Assembly: GCA_019637175.1 (NCBI GenBank)
Contig: JAHBWD010000033.1
Coordinates: 1 to 64,000 of the forward strand
Direction: 5' to 3'
DNA length: 64,000 nt
DNA from: Labilithrix sp.
GTDB lineage: Bacteria > Myxococcota_A > Polyangia > Polyangiales > Polyangiaceae
In this document: in pieces, positions 24,634 through 34,800 of the stretch
Layout: each line of letters opens with the position of its first letter
How positions within the stretch are numbered: position 1 is the stretch's first letter
Notes under the pieces: model-generated
The model's input: only the letters and a program-made list of their open reading frames with translations
The model's database searches: none
Told to the model about the DNA's origin: nothing
Position numbers and translations under genes: made by a program

Positions 24634-26250
24634 TCACCCGCCGCGAACCCCGACCTCGGGGATCGGCGCGTGCACCACCGACCGGGGCGGAACGCTCTTT
24701 GCGAGGACGCAGCCGGCCATGATCTTGCTCCCCGCCCCCACCACGATCGGCCCGAAGAGCGTCGCGCCGATCCCGACGTGCACGTCGTTCTCGAGCAGCG
24801 GCGCGCCGCCGGCGCTCTCGCGCGAGTCGGGATCGTTGCCGAAGCCGAGCGTCACGTTCTGGAAGATGATGCAGCCGCTCTTCACCTTCGCGGCATAGCT
24901 GATCGCCAGCCCGAAGCCGTGCACGATCACGACGCCGGGCTCGAGCTCTGCGTCCCAGTGCACGTCGGAGGCGAACGCGTGGCGGATCGATCGAGACATG
25001 AGCTGCGCGCCGAGCCCGAGCCCCGCGGCGCGGAAGAAGCGCATCACGCGGTACGCGATCATCAGCTGAAAGCCGATCTTCTTGACCGCGTCGCTCGCGA
25101 GGCTCGCCCCTTGGCTCGATCGCGCGTCGTACTTGTCGGCGTAGAAGCGGATCATCCGGTGATCCTCGCGGATCCCCTCGACGAGCCCTCGCCACGCCGC
25201 GCCGTCGCCTCTCTCGCCGCGGCGCAGGAGATCGATGCCGCGCTTGAACTCGCGATACTCCCGCGCGGCGGCGACGGCGCTGCCGGTCTCTCGCCGCACG
25301 CCGCGGTAGTACTGGATGCCGTAGACGAACGTCGCGCCGGCGATCGCGATCGGCTCGAGGCCGACTTTGTCGAAAGCGACCGCGGTGCGCGCCGCCGCCT
25401 CGGCGACGAGGCTCGTCGTCGCCGGCGCGGCGACGCTGAGCGCCATGAACGGACGCGACACCGGGTTCAGATCGGGCAAGTGCCGCCACGGGCTCGCGCC
25501 GGGCAGATCGGGGTGCTTGCGCGCGAGCTTGGTCTGGTAGACGCCGTCGCGGTACGCGCGATCCATCCACTTCTTCATCGACGTCCAGTCGGAGCCGTGG
25601 AGCGTCTCGGCGTCGTTCGCGAACGCGAACTTCGCGCCCGCCTTCTCGAAGCGGATGCCGAGCTCTTCGTCTTCGAGCGCGCGAAACTGCGGATCGAAGC
25701 CGCCGGCTTGGAGAAAGAGCGTGCGCGAGAACGAGACGTTGCCCGTGTACACGCTCTGACCGACGACGGGCGTCTTGCCCGACGCCCAGTCGTCGCCCTT
25801 CTTGCCCATGACGCGCGCGTAGAAGCGTTCGAAGAGCGGCATGTCGGCGAGCTTCTGATCGGGGCGCAGGCGCCCGAGCACCACCGTGCGATCGTCGTCG
25901 TGCTTCGCGAGGTGGTTCTCGAGGAAGGCGGGCTTGACCTGCATGTCGTCGTCGATGATGACGATGATCTTCCCCCGCGCGATGTCGACGCCACGCTGGC
26001 GCGCGACCGCGGGCCCCGCGTTCTCTTGGCGCTCGATGCAGAGCGTGTAGCGCGTCTTCAGATCGGCGAGCTTGTCGCGCGGATCTTCCTTCGATCCGTC
26101 GTCGACGACGATCACCTCGTAGCGCGCGGGATCGAGCGTCTGCGCGTCGAGCTGCTCGAGCAGGCGCCGGAGGAGCGCGGCGCGGTTGTACGTAGCCATG
26201 ACGAGGCTGACCCACACGCCGTCGCCGAACCGCGCCTCGAACGAAGCCAT
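24634..26250 (-). CDS. Glycosyltransferase family 2 fused to hexapeptide acyltransferase
   Basis: A 538-residue two-domain protein. Residues about 12-250 are a GT-A (GT2) glycosyltransferase: VSLVMATYNRAALL, YEVIVVDDGSKED, the DxD-type IIDDDMQ and LEDEELGIR. A helical linker follows. Residues about 425-535 are a left-handed beta-helix acetyltransferase like CysE: VIVHGFGLAIS, IIFQNVTLGFGN, DVHVGIGATLFGPIVVGAGSKIMAGCVL and PPRSVVHAPIP. One chain could thus add a sugar and acetylate it on the same lipid-linked oligosaccharide. It sits between a second GT2 and the Wza-like gene on one strand. Confidence 0.9.
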   Translation of the reverse strand: MASFEARFGDGVWVSLVMATYNRAALLRRLLEQLDAQTLDPARYEVIVVDDGSKEDPRDKLADLKTRYTLCIERQENAGPAVARQRGVDIARGKIIVIIDDDMQVKPAFLENHLAKHDDDRTVVLGRLRPDQKLADMPLFERFYARVMGKKGDDWASGKTPVVGQSVYTGNVSFSRTLFLQAGGFDPQFRALEDEELGIRFEKAGAKFAFANDAETLHGSDWTSMKKWMDRAYRDGVYQTKLARKHPDLPGASPWRHLPDLNPVSRPFMALSVAAPATTSLVAEAAARTAVAFDKVGLEPIAIAGATFVYGIQYYRGVRRETGSAVAAAREYREFKRGIDLLRRGERGDGAAWRGLVEGIREDHRMIRFYADKYDARSSQGASLASDAVKKIGFQLMIAYRVMRFFRAAGLGLGAQLMSRSIRHAFASDVHWDAELEPGVVIVHGFGLAISYAAKVKSGCIIFQNVTLGFGNDPDSRESAGGAPLLENDVHVGIGATLFGPIVVGAGSKIMAGCVLAKSVPPRSVVHAPIPEVGVRGG

Positions 26251-26279
26251 AGGCCCGTCAGTGTACTACGACGGGCACG

Positions 26280-27269
26280 TCAGCCGCCCGCGCTCGTCTT
26301 CTCCGCCGCGGCCTCCGCGGGCGTGGGCTGAACGACCTCGACGGGCGGCCGGCGGTAGCGCTCGACGACGAAGCGATCGAGAAAGAACACCTTCCCCAGG
26401 CCGCCCGCGGCCTCGGCGAGCATCTTGCGGGCGAAGACGGGCGCGACGACCAAGGTCGACGAAGCGAGCAGCGCGCCGCCCGTCGCCTGCACGGCGCCGA
26501 TGGCGACCCACTTCGCGAGCTGGCGATACGAGCGCGAAGGCCCGGCGTAGAAGTGGCGCGAGCGGAGCTGCCCGGAGCTGAAGCGCCGCTCGAGCAGGAA
26601 GCCGAGCCTCAGGCGATCGGGCGGAACGTGCTCGCGCACGCGCCCTTCCTTGCACCAGACGAGCGTGCCTCCGCGCTCGGCGATCTTCTTGATGACCGCC
26701 GAGTCTTCGCCGCCCGTGAGGTTGAGCGTGGGGTCGAAGGTCTTCTTGCCGTCGAGCGCGCTCGCGCGGAAGAGCGAGTTGTTCGTGCCGAGCTTCGCGA
26801 TGAGCTTCGGCGGAACGCGCCCCGAAGGGATCTCGAAGCGGCGCGAGAGCGGATCGAAGAAGATCTCCGCGTAGGGCGGCGCCTCGACCTTCGTGTACGG
26901 CTCGACCCACCCGAAGACGGCCTCGGCGTCGTTCGCGCGCTGCGCCGCGATCATGCGCTCGAGCCACTCGGGATCGGCGACCTGATCGTCGTCGAGGAAC
27001 GCGATGAGCTCGCCCCTCGCCACGCCGAGGCCGGCGTTGCGCGCCGAGGAGATCCCGGGCGTCTTCTCGCTCACGTAGATCACGCGGTGGGACGCGGTCG
27101 CCGCGAACCGTTCGACCTGCGTCTGCGCCGAGCCTTCGGGCGAGTTGTCGACGACGATGACCTCGAACGGATCGCCGAGCCGCTGCGCGCCGGTGCTCTC
27201 GAGCGCGATCGCGAGATCTTCGGGCCGACGATAGGTGAGGATGATGATCGAGCAGACCGGCGCCGGCAC
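26280..27269 (-). CDS. Glycosyltransferase family 2
   Basis: A 329-residue GT-A glycosyltransferase. N-terminal CSIIILTYRRPEDL and FEVIVVDNSPEG form the nucleotide-sugar site, FLDDDQVADPEW gives the DxD metal motif, and GGEDSAVIKKI the acceptor-side acidic motif. A hydrophobic segment near residues 255-285 may tie it to the inner membrane. It lies 18 bases after the ATP-grasp gene and 29 before the fusion glycosyltransferase, implying a shared transcript. It likely extends the exopolysaccharide repeat unit. Confidence 0.93.
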   Translation of the reverse strand: MPAPVCSIIILTYRRPEDLAIALESTGAQRLGDPFEVIVVDNSPEGSAQTQVERFAATASHRVIYVSEKTPGISSARNAGLGVARGELIAFLDDDQVADPEWLERMIAAQRANDAEAVFGWVEPYTKVEAPPYAEIFFDPLSRRFEIPSGRVPPKLIAKLGTNNSLFRASALDGKKTFDPTLNLTGGEDSAVIKKIAERGGTLVWCKEGRVREHVPPDRLRLGFLLERRFSSGQLRSRHFYAGPSRSYRQLAKWVAIGAVQATGGALLASSTLVVAPVFARKMLAEAAGGLGKVFFLDRFVVERYRRPPVEVVQPTPAEAAAEKTSAGG

Positions 27270-27287
27270 GAAGCCGAGATTATCAAA

Positions 27288-28568
27288 TCATCGGTTGTAG
27301 ACGAAGCTTCGCACGAAGCTCCGCGGGTGCTTGGCGAAGTGCTGCACCCACGACGCAGCGTCGATCACCGCGGGCATGCGATCGTCGGGATCGCGCACCG
27401 CATCGGTGGCGGCGTCGCGGCGGCGGGCGAAGGCGTGCCAGTCTCGCCACTTGCGCACGTCGCCCCTCGACATCTGGCCGGACATTCCCTGGAGCGTCAA
27501 CACGAGCTCGAGCATCGTCTTGTGGCAGTAGACTTCGTCGCCGCTCGCCGTCCACGCTCGCGCTGACGCGAGCTCACGCTCGAGCTCGGCGCGCTCGCCG
27601 CGGGCGGCGTGCCACACGAGGATGGGCAGCGGGAGCCCGCGGGCGATGTCGAAGCCCATCTGACTGTAGAACCGCGGATTGAAGTCGATCAGCAGACGCC
27701 GATCGCCGTCGGCGATGAACTCGGATTCGAACGCGCCGCGGTAGCCGATCTTCTTGCAGAGCGCGCCGAGCTTCTCGACGAGGATCGGCTCGACGGCGCG
27801 GCCTTCGAAGCAGAGACCGATGCCGACCTTGCGCGGCCGCTGGAGCACCTTCATCGCCGCGCGCGGGATGATCTCGCCGCCGTCGGTGACGAAGCCCGAC
27901 ACGCTGAAGATGCTCGTCTCGGCCGCGACGAGATACTCTTGCACCATCGGCTCGGCGATGTCGGGGTGTCGTTCGGTGAGGACGCGGTTGAAGGCGACGA
28001 GCTGGCGGTAGCGCGCGAGCTCCGCGGCGAGCGCCGCGCGATCGTGGACGATGAAGCCCTTGATGCCGCTCTCGAGGAACACCTGCGTCCGCGGCTTGAG
28101 CAGCACCGGGTAGCGGAGATCGTCGGCGACGGGCGCTTCGGCGCCTTGCTCCCCGAGCGCGAGCGTGTGCGGCACGTCGATGTCGACCGCCGGATCCGCG
28201 CACGCGTCGTGCATTCGCTTCTTGTCGAGGAGCGTGAGGATCGCCTCCTCGCTCGGCGAGTACATGACGAACGCCTCCGCGAGCGCCTCCCGATGCGCCG
28301 CGAAGAGCCACGAGAGGTGATCGTTGGGCGGATAGAGCAGCGTGCCGGGGTGCGCCCTGCCCCACGAGACGAGCCAGTCGATGAGCTCCTCGGGCCGCGA
28401 AATCGGCGGATGCACGAGCTTTTCGGCGACGTGCCGCGAGTAGAGGGCGCGCGCGCGCTTGCTCTCGTCGGCCATCGTGACCCGGATGCCGCGCTTGCCG
28501 TAGCAGCGGGCGGCCGCGAGCGTGCCGTAGTAGTCCGCGCCGAGGAGGAGGACGCCGTCGTTCTTCAT
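27288..28568 (-). CDS. ATP-grasp ligase-like protein
   Basis: A 426-residue protein of the ATP-grasp fold (carbamoyl-phosphate-synthase/biotin-carboxylase-like). N-terminal VLLLGADYYGTLAAARC is a Rossmann-like pre-ATP domain. LLDKKRMHDAC opens the grasp, YPVLLKPRTQ carries the ATP-binding Lys, and FIADGDRRLLIDFNPRFYSQMG holds the Mg-binding Asp/Asn. The ATG at 28568 is used because longer versions run into the divergent gene. It is the first gene of a run with two glycosyltransferases and Wza. It may attach an amino acid or similar group to the polysaccharide or a lipid carrier; the substrate is unknown. Confidence 0.85.
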   Translation of the reverse strand: MKNDGVLLLGADYYGTLAAARCYGKRGIRVTMADESKRARALYSRHVAEKLVHPPISRPEELIDWLVSWGRAHPGTLLYPPNDHLSWLFAAHREALAEAFVMYSPSEEAILTLLDKKRMHDACADPAVDIDVPHTLALGEQGAEAPVADDLRYPVLLKPRTQVFLESGIKGFIVHDRAALAAELARYRQLVAFNRVLTERHPDIAEPMVQEYLVAAETSIFSVSGFVTDGGEIIPRAAMKVLQRPRKVGIGLCFEGRAVEPILVEKLGALCKKIGYRGAFESEFIADGDRRLLIDFNPRFYSQMGFDIARGLPLPILVWHAARGERAELERELASARAWTASGDEVYCHKTMLELVLTLQGMSGQMSRGDVRKWRDWHAFARRRDAATDAVRDPDDRMPAVIDAASWVQHFAKHPRSFVRSFVYNR

Positions 28569-28632
28569 CCGTCGACGGCGAGCATACAAAAAGTACGCAA
28601 CCAGATCGCCCCGACGGCCGATGGGGGGCGTC

Positions 28633-29058
28633 ATGAGTCACCTCGACGTCGCTCTCCTGGCCCTGGGGGCGCTCGCCCTCGCCGGATGCGGAGGCACCAC
28701 GCTCCAGATCACGAGCTGCCCGAACCCCGTCCTCCTCGGCCCCGTCGATCGCGTCGGCGGGCACCGCGCCGAGCGCGCCGCTTCGAGGGGGCACGTGAGC
28801 GTCGAGGCCGAAGACTGGATGACCGCGTCGACGGAGACGAAGGGGCGCGTCACGACCGCCACCGTGTCGGGCGCCTCCGACAAGGCCGAGGGCGCCGGCC
28901 TGATGCTCCTCGCGAAGACCGAGGGCCGCAAAGACCGCGACGTGCGGGTCGCGAAGCTACCGGTCGGAGCATGGGCCTGGATCCTCACGACCGGCGCCGG
29001 CACGAGCTCGTGGGCCGGCCTCGAGGCCGACGTCGTGGAGGTGCGCCGTGATCGCTGA
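28633..29058 (+). CDS. Hypothetical lipoprotein
   Basis: A 141-residue lipoprotein; the ATG follows a GGGGGG Shine-Dalgarno-like run and gives a signal peptide with lipobox LAGC (about residues 14-17). The remainder has a variable linker and a small beta-rich part (ASDKAEGAGLMLLAK, WAWILTTGAG). I do not recognise a family. It is the first of three small exported-protein genes that overlap one another, and it diverges from the ATP-grasp gene. Confidence 0.7.
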   Translation: MSHLDVALLALGALALAGCGGTTLQITSCPNPVLLGPVDRVGGHRAERAASRGHVSVEAEDWMTASTETKGRVTTATVSGASDKAEGAGLMLLAKTEGRKDRDVRVAKLPVGAWAWILTTGAGTSSWAGLEADVVEVRRDR

Positions 29059-29530
29059 TCGACTCCTCCCTCTCGTCGGAGCCGTTCTCCTCGCGGCGAC
29101 GACGGGCTGCGCCGGCGCGCGAAGCAACCTCACCGCCGATCGAGCGAGCTATCCGGTCTCGCTCTCGCGCGCGGTGCGAGACGCCGACGGCGACATCGTC
29201 GCGCAAGATCGCACGAAGAAGGTCGCGTCGTTCCGCCACGACACCTCGAGCGTCGCCATCTTCTACTCGTACGGCGGCGCGCCCAAGAAAGACATCTCCA
29301 AGGCGATCAACGATCAGATCGCGGCGCACGGCGGCGACGCGATCGTGAACCTCCGCGTGACGGTGAAGCAGTGCGGGCTCAACTTCGTTCCGCTGCTCTA
29401 CTTGATCCCGATCTGGCCCGGCTGCGCGAAGATCGAGACCGAGGGTGACATCATCAAGGTCGCGCCGAAGGCGGCGCCCGCGCCCGAAGTGCCTGGGGCC
29501 GCGATCGCGTCCCGCGAGGTGACGCCGTGA
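29048..29530 (+). CDS. Hypothetical lipoprotein
   Basis: A 160-residue lipoprotein with a GTG start inside the last codons of the previous gene (11-base overlap). Lipobox TGC is at about residue 19-21. A repeat-free beta-rich domain (YPVSLSRAVRDADG, ISKAINDQIAAHGGDAIVNLRVTV) is followed by a hydrophobic LLYLIPIWPGC and an Ala/Pro tail. The IVNLRVTV segment resembles small heavy-metal- or envelope-associated lipoproteins, but no family is secure. Overlaps suggest translational coupling with both neighbours. Confidence 0.68.
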   Translation: MIADRLLPLVGAVLLAATTGCAGARSNLTADRASYPVSLSRAVRDADGDIVAQDRTKKVASFRHDTSSVAIFYSYGGAPKKDISKAINDQIAAHGGDAIVNLRVTVKQCGLNFVPLLYLIPIWPGCAKIETEGDIIKVAPKAAPAPEVPGAAIASREVTP

Positions 29531-29997
29531 AGCGCGCCCTCGCCGTCCTCGTCGTCGTCGCCGCTTCGTTCGCGGGCCGCCGCGCGGCCGCCGATGCGCC
29601 CTCCCCTCCTCCGCTGCCCACGGGGATCCACGTCCTCGACGAGCCCGCCGACGCGTGGCTCCACGATCACTGCAGCTACCGCGGCATCGTCGAGTACTCG
29701 ACGAAGCTCCTCGCGCAGCCGGGCACGATCGCCAAGCTCGCGTCCACGCGCGGCGCCGCCCGCGACGTGAAGGTGTTCCGGTGCGTCGAGGCTCCGCCGT
29801 TCGTGAGCTACGCGTTCAAGCCGGCGCCGATCGAGTCCGTCACGTGCACCGAGGCGCGCCCCGCGCCTTCGCTCTGCGTACCGCCGATCTCCCTGCCGAA
29901 GGCCGCCCCGCGCGCGAACGCGGCCGTGTCGGTCCGCGACGCGGGCGCCACGGTGACGTGGTCGCCCGCGATCATTCGCGTTCGCGCGGCACGGTGA
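29527..29997 (+). CDS. Hypothetical exported protein
   Basis: A 156-residue protein with a signal peptide ending RRAAADA (about residue 24). Four Cys residues in the mature part could form two disulfides. No family is recognised. The ATG overlaps the previous stop by four bases. Its last 26 bases overlap the 3' end of the convergent histidine-kinase gene, an unusually tight arrangement that could allow antisense pairing. Confidence 0.65.
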   Translation: MKRALAVLVVVAASFAGRRAAADAPSPPPLPTGIHVLDEPADAWLHDHCSYRGIVEYSTKLLAQPGTIAKLASTRGAARDVKVFRCVEAPPFVSYAFKPAPIESVTCTEARPAPSLCVPPISLPKAAPRANAAVSVRDAGATVTWSPAIIRVRAAR

Positions 29998-31768
29998 ACG
30001 CGACGAGAGCCCCGCGGTCGCGGCCCGCCGCATCGTGATTGGACTCGATCCAGATGCGCCCGCCGTGCGCGTGCACGAGCCCGCGCGCGATGAAGAGGCC
30101 GAGGCCGATGCCGCCCTTCTTCTTACCGCACGTCCACTGCTCGAAGACGCGCTCACGATCCTCGACCGGGATGCCCGGCCCCTCGTCGGCGACCGAGAAG
30201 CGGACGCCGCCGTCGTCTTCGATCGCACGGATCTCGACCTCGCTGTCGTCGGGCGCGAACTTGATCGCGTTGCCGGTGAGGTTCGAGAGAACCTGCATGA
30301 TGCGCTGGCGGTCGCAAGAGATCTGCGCCTCGGAGAGGCCCGAGGCGACGCCGGCCGTCATGCGGATGCGCTTCTTCTCCGCCAGCGGGCGCGCGAGATC
30401 GAGGGCCTCGTTCACGATCTCCTTCACGCCCGCGGGTGCGCGCTCGATCGAGAGGTGCGCCGAGTCGATCGCGGCGACGTCGACGAGATCGTCGATGAGG
30501 CGGCCCATGTGCAGCGTGTTGCGGTAGATCGTCTCGAGATCTCGCTTCAGCTTCTGCCCGAGATCGCCCTCGGGGACTTGTCGCATCATCACCTGCGACT
30601 TGAGCTGGGCGACGCCGAGCGGGTTGCGTAGATCGTGCGCCACCATCGCGAGGAGCGACTCGCGCTGGAGCGCGGCCGCCTCGGCGGCGGCCTTCGCCCG
30701 AACGATGCCCTCCTCCGCCTTCCGCCGCGCGATGGCCTGCGCGAGCTGCGTCGCCACCGTCACCGCCACGCGAAGATCGTCGGTGCCGAAGGCGCGCGGC
30801 TGGCGCGCGTAGATGACGAATTTTCCGAGGAGCTTGCCCTCGTAGCACAGCGGCACGAACCCGATGGCGCCGACGCACTCGACCTCGAACACGTCACGGT
30901 AGCGCGCGAGCGTCGGCTCGCGCGTCACGTCGCCCACGAGGATCGGCGTGGGATCGATCGCGTCGGCCTGCCACGGCGAGTGCCCCTCGACGGCGCGTCG
31001 ATACGCCGCGCTGAGCCCGCGCCAAGCGCAGAACCGCATGTGGAGGCGCCGATCGTCGAACAGGAGGATGCTCGCGCGATCGACCGCGAGCGCGCGGCAC
31101 ACGGCGTCGAGGGCCGGCTCGAAGATCGCGTCGAGCGAGTCGGCGCGCATCATCGCGCTCGCGAGCTCGTAGAGGATCTCGGTGCGCATCCGTGCGCGAT
31201 GCTCTTCCTCGAACAGACGCGCTCGCTCGAACGCGAGCGCCGCGTGGCCGACGAGGATCTCGAGGTACGGCAGGTCGTCGCGATCGAACGCGCGCGTGGC
31301 GCCCCAGCCGAACATGATGGCCCCGAGGACGTTCCCGTCGACGACCATCGGGAGGGAAGCGAGCGCGCTCGGAACGCCGCCGCACGGCGGGAAGCGCTTC
31401 GCCAAGGCCGGATACCGCTTCACGTACTCATCGACGCTCTCGGCGATGACCGCCTTGCGCAGGCGGATGGAATCCATCAACGGCGCGGCGTCGGAGAGCC
31501 GCAGACGCGCGGTCGCCGCTCGTTGCTCGTCGGAGAGGCCCATCGAGCCGACGAGGCGCGCCTCGTCACCGCGCGTGAGCCAGACGCCGGCGACCACGGC
31601 GCCGACGGTCCGTACGCCGCTGCGGACGGTGACCTCCGCGACGCAGCGCTGCTCGAGGGCGCTCGCAAGCTCGGTCGTGACGGTCTGGAGCGCGACGAGA
31701 CGATCGAACGCCTGGCGGGAGCGTTGTCCGGTCTTCGGTTCGAGCGCGTCTTCTACGGCGGACGTCAC
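29972..31768 (-). CDS. Cytosolic GAF-GAF sensor histidine kinase
   Basis: A 598-residue histidine kinase with a GTG start and no membrane segment. Residues about 20-180 and 200-345 are two GAF-like sensor domains. The dimerisation/phosphoacceptor domain follows with AHDLRNPL (His378). The ATPase domain has NLTGNAIKF (N box), DEGPGIP (G1) and GIGLGLFIARGLV (G2). No response regulator gene lies next to it, so its partner is elsewhere. GAF domains could sense a small molecule or redox state. The gene's 3' end overlaps the convergent gene by 26 bases. Confidence 0.95.
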   Translation of the reverse strand: MTSAVEDALEPKTGQRSRQAFDRLVALQTVTTELASALEQRCVAEVTVRSGVRTVGAVVAGVWLTRGDEARLVGSMGLSDEQRAATARLRLSDAAPLMDSIRLRKAVIAESVDEYVKRYPALAKRFPPCGGVPSALASLPMVVDGNVLGAIMFGWGATRAFDRDDLPYLEILVGHAALAFERARLFEEEHRARMRTEILYELASAMMRADSLDAIFEPALDAVCRALAVDRASILLFDDRRLHMRFCAWRGLSAAYRRAVEGHSPWQADAIDPTPILVGDVTREPTLARYRDVFEVECVGAIGFVPLCYEGKLLGKFVIYARQPRAFGTDDLRVAVTVATQLAQAIARRKAEEGIVRAKAAAEAAALQRESLLAMVAHDLRNPLGVAQLKSQVMMRQVPEGDLGQKLKRDLETIYRNTLHMGRLIDDLVDVAAIDSAHLSIERAPAGVKEIVNEALDLARPLAEKKRIRMTAGVASGLSEAQISCDRQRIMQVLSNLTGNAIKFAPDDSEVEIRAIEDDGGVRFSVADEGPGIPVEDRERVFEQWTCGKKKGGIGLGLFIARGLVHAHGGRIWIESNHDAAGRDRGALVAFTVPRERE

Positions 31769-31808
31769 GGGCGCTCATTTACCCTACCACCCGGATCGAG
31801 GTGAGGTT

Positions 31809-31829
31809 CATGAGGCGTCCTGCCTCATG
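31809..31829 (-). terminator. Hairpin after glycosyltransferase-acyltransferase gene
   Basis: CATGAGGC (31809-31816) and GCCTCATG (31822-31829) form a perfect 8-base stem with a five-base loop, eight bases past the stop of the minus-strand gene at 31837. No U-run follows on the minus strand, so it is a weak intrinsic terminator or a 3'-end stabilising hairpin. Confidence 0.5.
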
Positions 31830-31836
31830 CGCGCGA

Positions 31837-34800
31837 TCAGTCGTGAAACCGTCCCTTCAGCTTCAAGAACGGCGACTCGAAGAAGCGGAAGCTGATCGAC
31901 GCTGCGACGTAGATGATCGCGATGCCGCCCACGATCACCGCGGAGCAGAGCGCCATCTGCGTCCCCACGCCCATCGTCGCCTGCATGCGCGTGAGGTACG
32001 GCACGAGGAGCACCACGAGCGGCCAGTGGAAGATGTACATGCCGTAGCTCACCTTGCCGCAGGCGACGAGCGGGCTCCACGACAGGAGCTTGCGCGTCCG
32101 CTCGCCGATCACCGCGTCGGCGCACATCGAGATCGTGCTCGCGAAGAAGAGCGCGAGCGCGACGTAGCCGATGCCCATGATGCGGCGATCGTAGTCGTTG
32201 AGCCCGTTGGCCAAGACGTAGAGGCCCGAGAGCGCGAGCGCCGTCGCGATGAAGACGGGGAAACGGAGGCGGCGCCACGCCTTCGACACCGGATGCGACA
32301 CCTCGCGCTGCGTGACGGCGACGAACGCGCCGAGCAAGAGCCCGTCGGCGCGTGAGAACGTCGCGCGATAGACGAACTTCGCGATGCTGTGCTCGTCCTT
32401 GAGCCAGGCCTGGAGCGTCTCGACGTGGCCGCCCTTGAAGATCATGCCGCCGCGGATCAACACCACCGCGGGGACGAGGATCAAGATCGTCGGGATGAGC
32501 CTGCGGCGCGAGACGACGAGCGCCACGATCGGCCAGACGAAGTAGAACTGCTCCTCGATCGCGAGCGACCAGAAGTGCGCCGTCCACCGGAGCACCTCGT
32601 CGTCGAACGCGAGGGCGTAGTTCTGCATGTAGAGCCAGTACGAGAGCGTCGGGATCCAGCGCGCGCCGATCACGAGCGCCGCGACCGTCCCGACGATCAC
32701 GAAGGCGTAGTAGAGCGGGAAGATGCGGAGCACGCGGCGCATCCAGAACATGCGCAGGCGCGTGCCGAGCGGCTTCTTCGAGGGCGCGACGAGGCCGCGC
32801 GTGATGAGGTAGCCCGAGAGCACGAAGAAGAGGTCGACGCCCGTCCAGCCCGACCAGAGGAACGCGTGCGCGCGCGCCGCGACCTTCTCGGTGAGGCTCA
32901 CGGCGGTCGTGGGATCGTCGCCGGGGAACGTCCACGCGAAATGGAACATGAGCACGAGGAGCACCGCGATGCCGCGCATGCCGTCGAGCGTGGGTATCGC
33001 GCGCGCGTCGGCGCCCTTCAGCGACGCCTGGCTCGCTTCGTCGAGCGCCTCGTCGGAGGTCGGCGCGGCGTCGTCGAGATCGTCGAACGTCTCGTGATCC
33101 TTCACGGTCGCGCGGAAGGCGACCGCCACCACGAGCCCGAACGCGAGCACCATCAGGATGTCGACCGTCACGAGCGCGGGCGGCAGCGCGGCCTTGATCT
33201 CGGCGAGCGCCGCGTGGAGCGTCTCGCCGCTCACCATCTCGCGCCCGATGAGATCGCGCCGCGCCACGGGGGCGTCGGCCCTGAGGCGCATCCCGTTCGG
33301 GAGCGTCTCGAAGCCGAGGCTCGCGATGTAGGCCTCGTCGACGGGGTTCACGTCGACCGTCTCGACGATGAGATCCGACTTTCGCTCGCCGAGGCTGTAC
33401 GCGTAGTCCCACTTGTCGTGGCCCGGCGAGAAGACGCCGCGAGGCGCGAGCTTCGCGACGTGACGATCGTTCTTGCCGAGGAGATCTTCGGTCGGACGCT
33501 GCGCGAAGTACGGCGTGGCGCCGGCGGCGGCGACGGCCATGCGCAGCGACGGCGGCGTCGTCTCGCGGATGAGGACGCCGAGGCGCGTGTAGTTCGCTTC
33601 GTCCTTGTACTGCGCGGCGTTGCCGGTCGCCCACCGCCCGAACGGGAGGAGGTGGCACGGCAGCCACACGATCGTCATCGCGAGGAGCGCCGCGCCGACG
33701 ACGGTCTTCTTGCTCGCGAGGCGCCTCGCCAGCGCGGAGAGGCCCTCGGGGATCCCTTCGCGGAGATCGCGCAGCCGGAGGAGGAAGCCGAGGAAGAGGA
33801 ACGCGCCGCCGGCGGCGAACGCGACCTTGCTGAAGACCATCGTCGCGGCGATGCCCGGCTCGGGGAACTTCTTCGCGTAGCCGTTGAGCGCGACGAGCAC
33901 CAACCCGGAGACGATGAACGCGACCGAGAGGCGCCTCACGAAGAGCGCCATCCGCTCGGTGTCGGTCGCCGCGGCGATCACGCGCGAGAGGAGCACCGCC
34001 ACGAGGAGGATGAGCGCCGGCATGCCGACGCACATGTAGCGGTTCGCGTAGAGCATCCACTCCCACGCGTCGCCGCCGACGTACGTCGCGTAGCCGATCT
34101 GGGCGACGAAGATGGTGCCGAGCAGGACGAGGCGGCGAACGCTGCGATCGTCGCGCAGGACCTGGAGCCAGCCGCGCAGCCCGCCCTCGGGCTTCTCGCC
34201 GAGCGAGAACACGCTCGCGAACGCGACGCTCAGGGGCACCGCGAGGTGCAGGGCGAGCACCTGCAGCGCGACGAAGAGCCCGCGCTTGACGCGCGCGAGC
34301 GTCGAAATCTTGTAGAGCTTCAGGAAGTACGTGTTCGGCAGCGACTCGTGGAAGTACTGCTTGCGGAACACGGTCTGCCCGCCGACCGCCGTGCCGGCGA
34401 ACGCGCCGATCACCGCGGCGAACAGCCAGCGGCGCGAGCACGTGAGGAACCCGTAGAGCGAGATGAGGCCCACGGGCACGACCGAGTCGCTGCGGATCAA
34501 GAGCGCGCCGGCGGTGAGCGCGCCCATCGCCAGCGTGCGCGGCAGGCTGAACTCGTCTTCGTTCTCGAGGGCGAGCCAGAGGAGCGTGTACACGATGACC
34601 GTGAGCGCGCCGACCTCCATGCCGCGGAGCGTCCAGAAGACGAGCGGATAGTCGAAGAGGGTCGCGGCGAGCACCGCGAGCGGCACCCACGCCGCGGTCG
34701 TGAGCTTGCGGGCGATCTTCGCGGCGACGAGGCCGGTGGTGATCAAGATCGCGATGCCCGTCAGCATGATGAAGAGCGAGATCTTCGACTCCGAGAGCCC

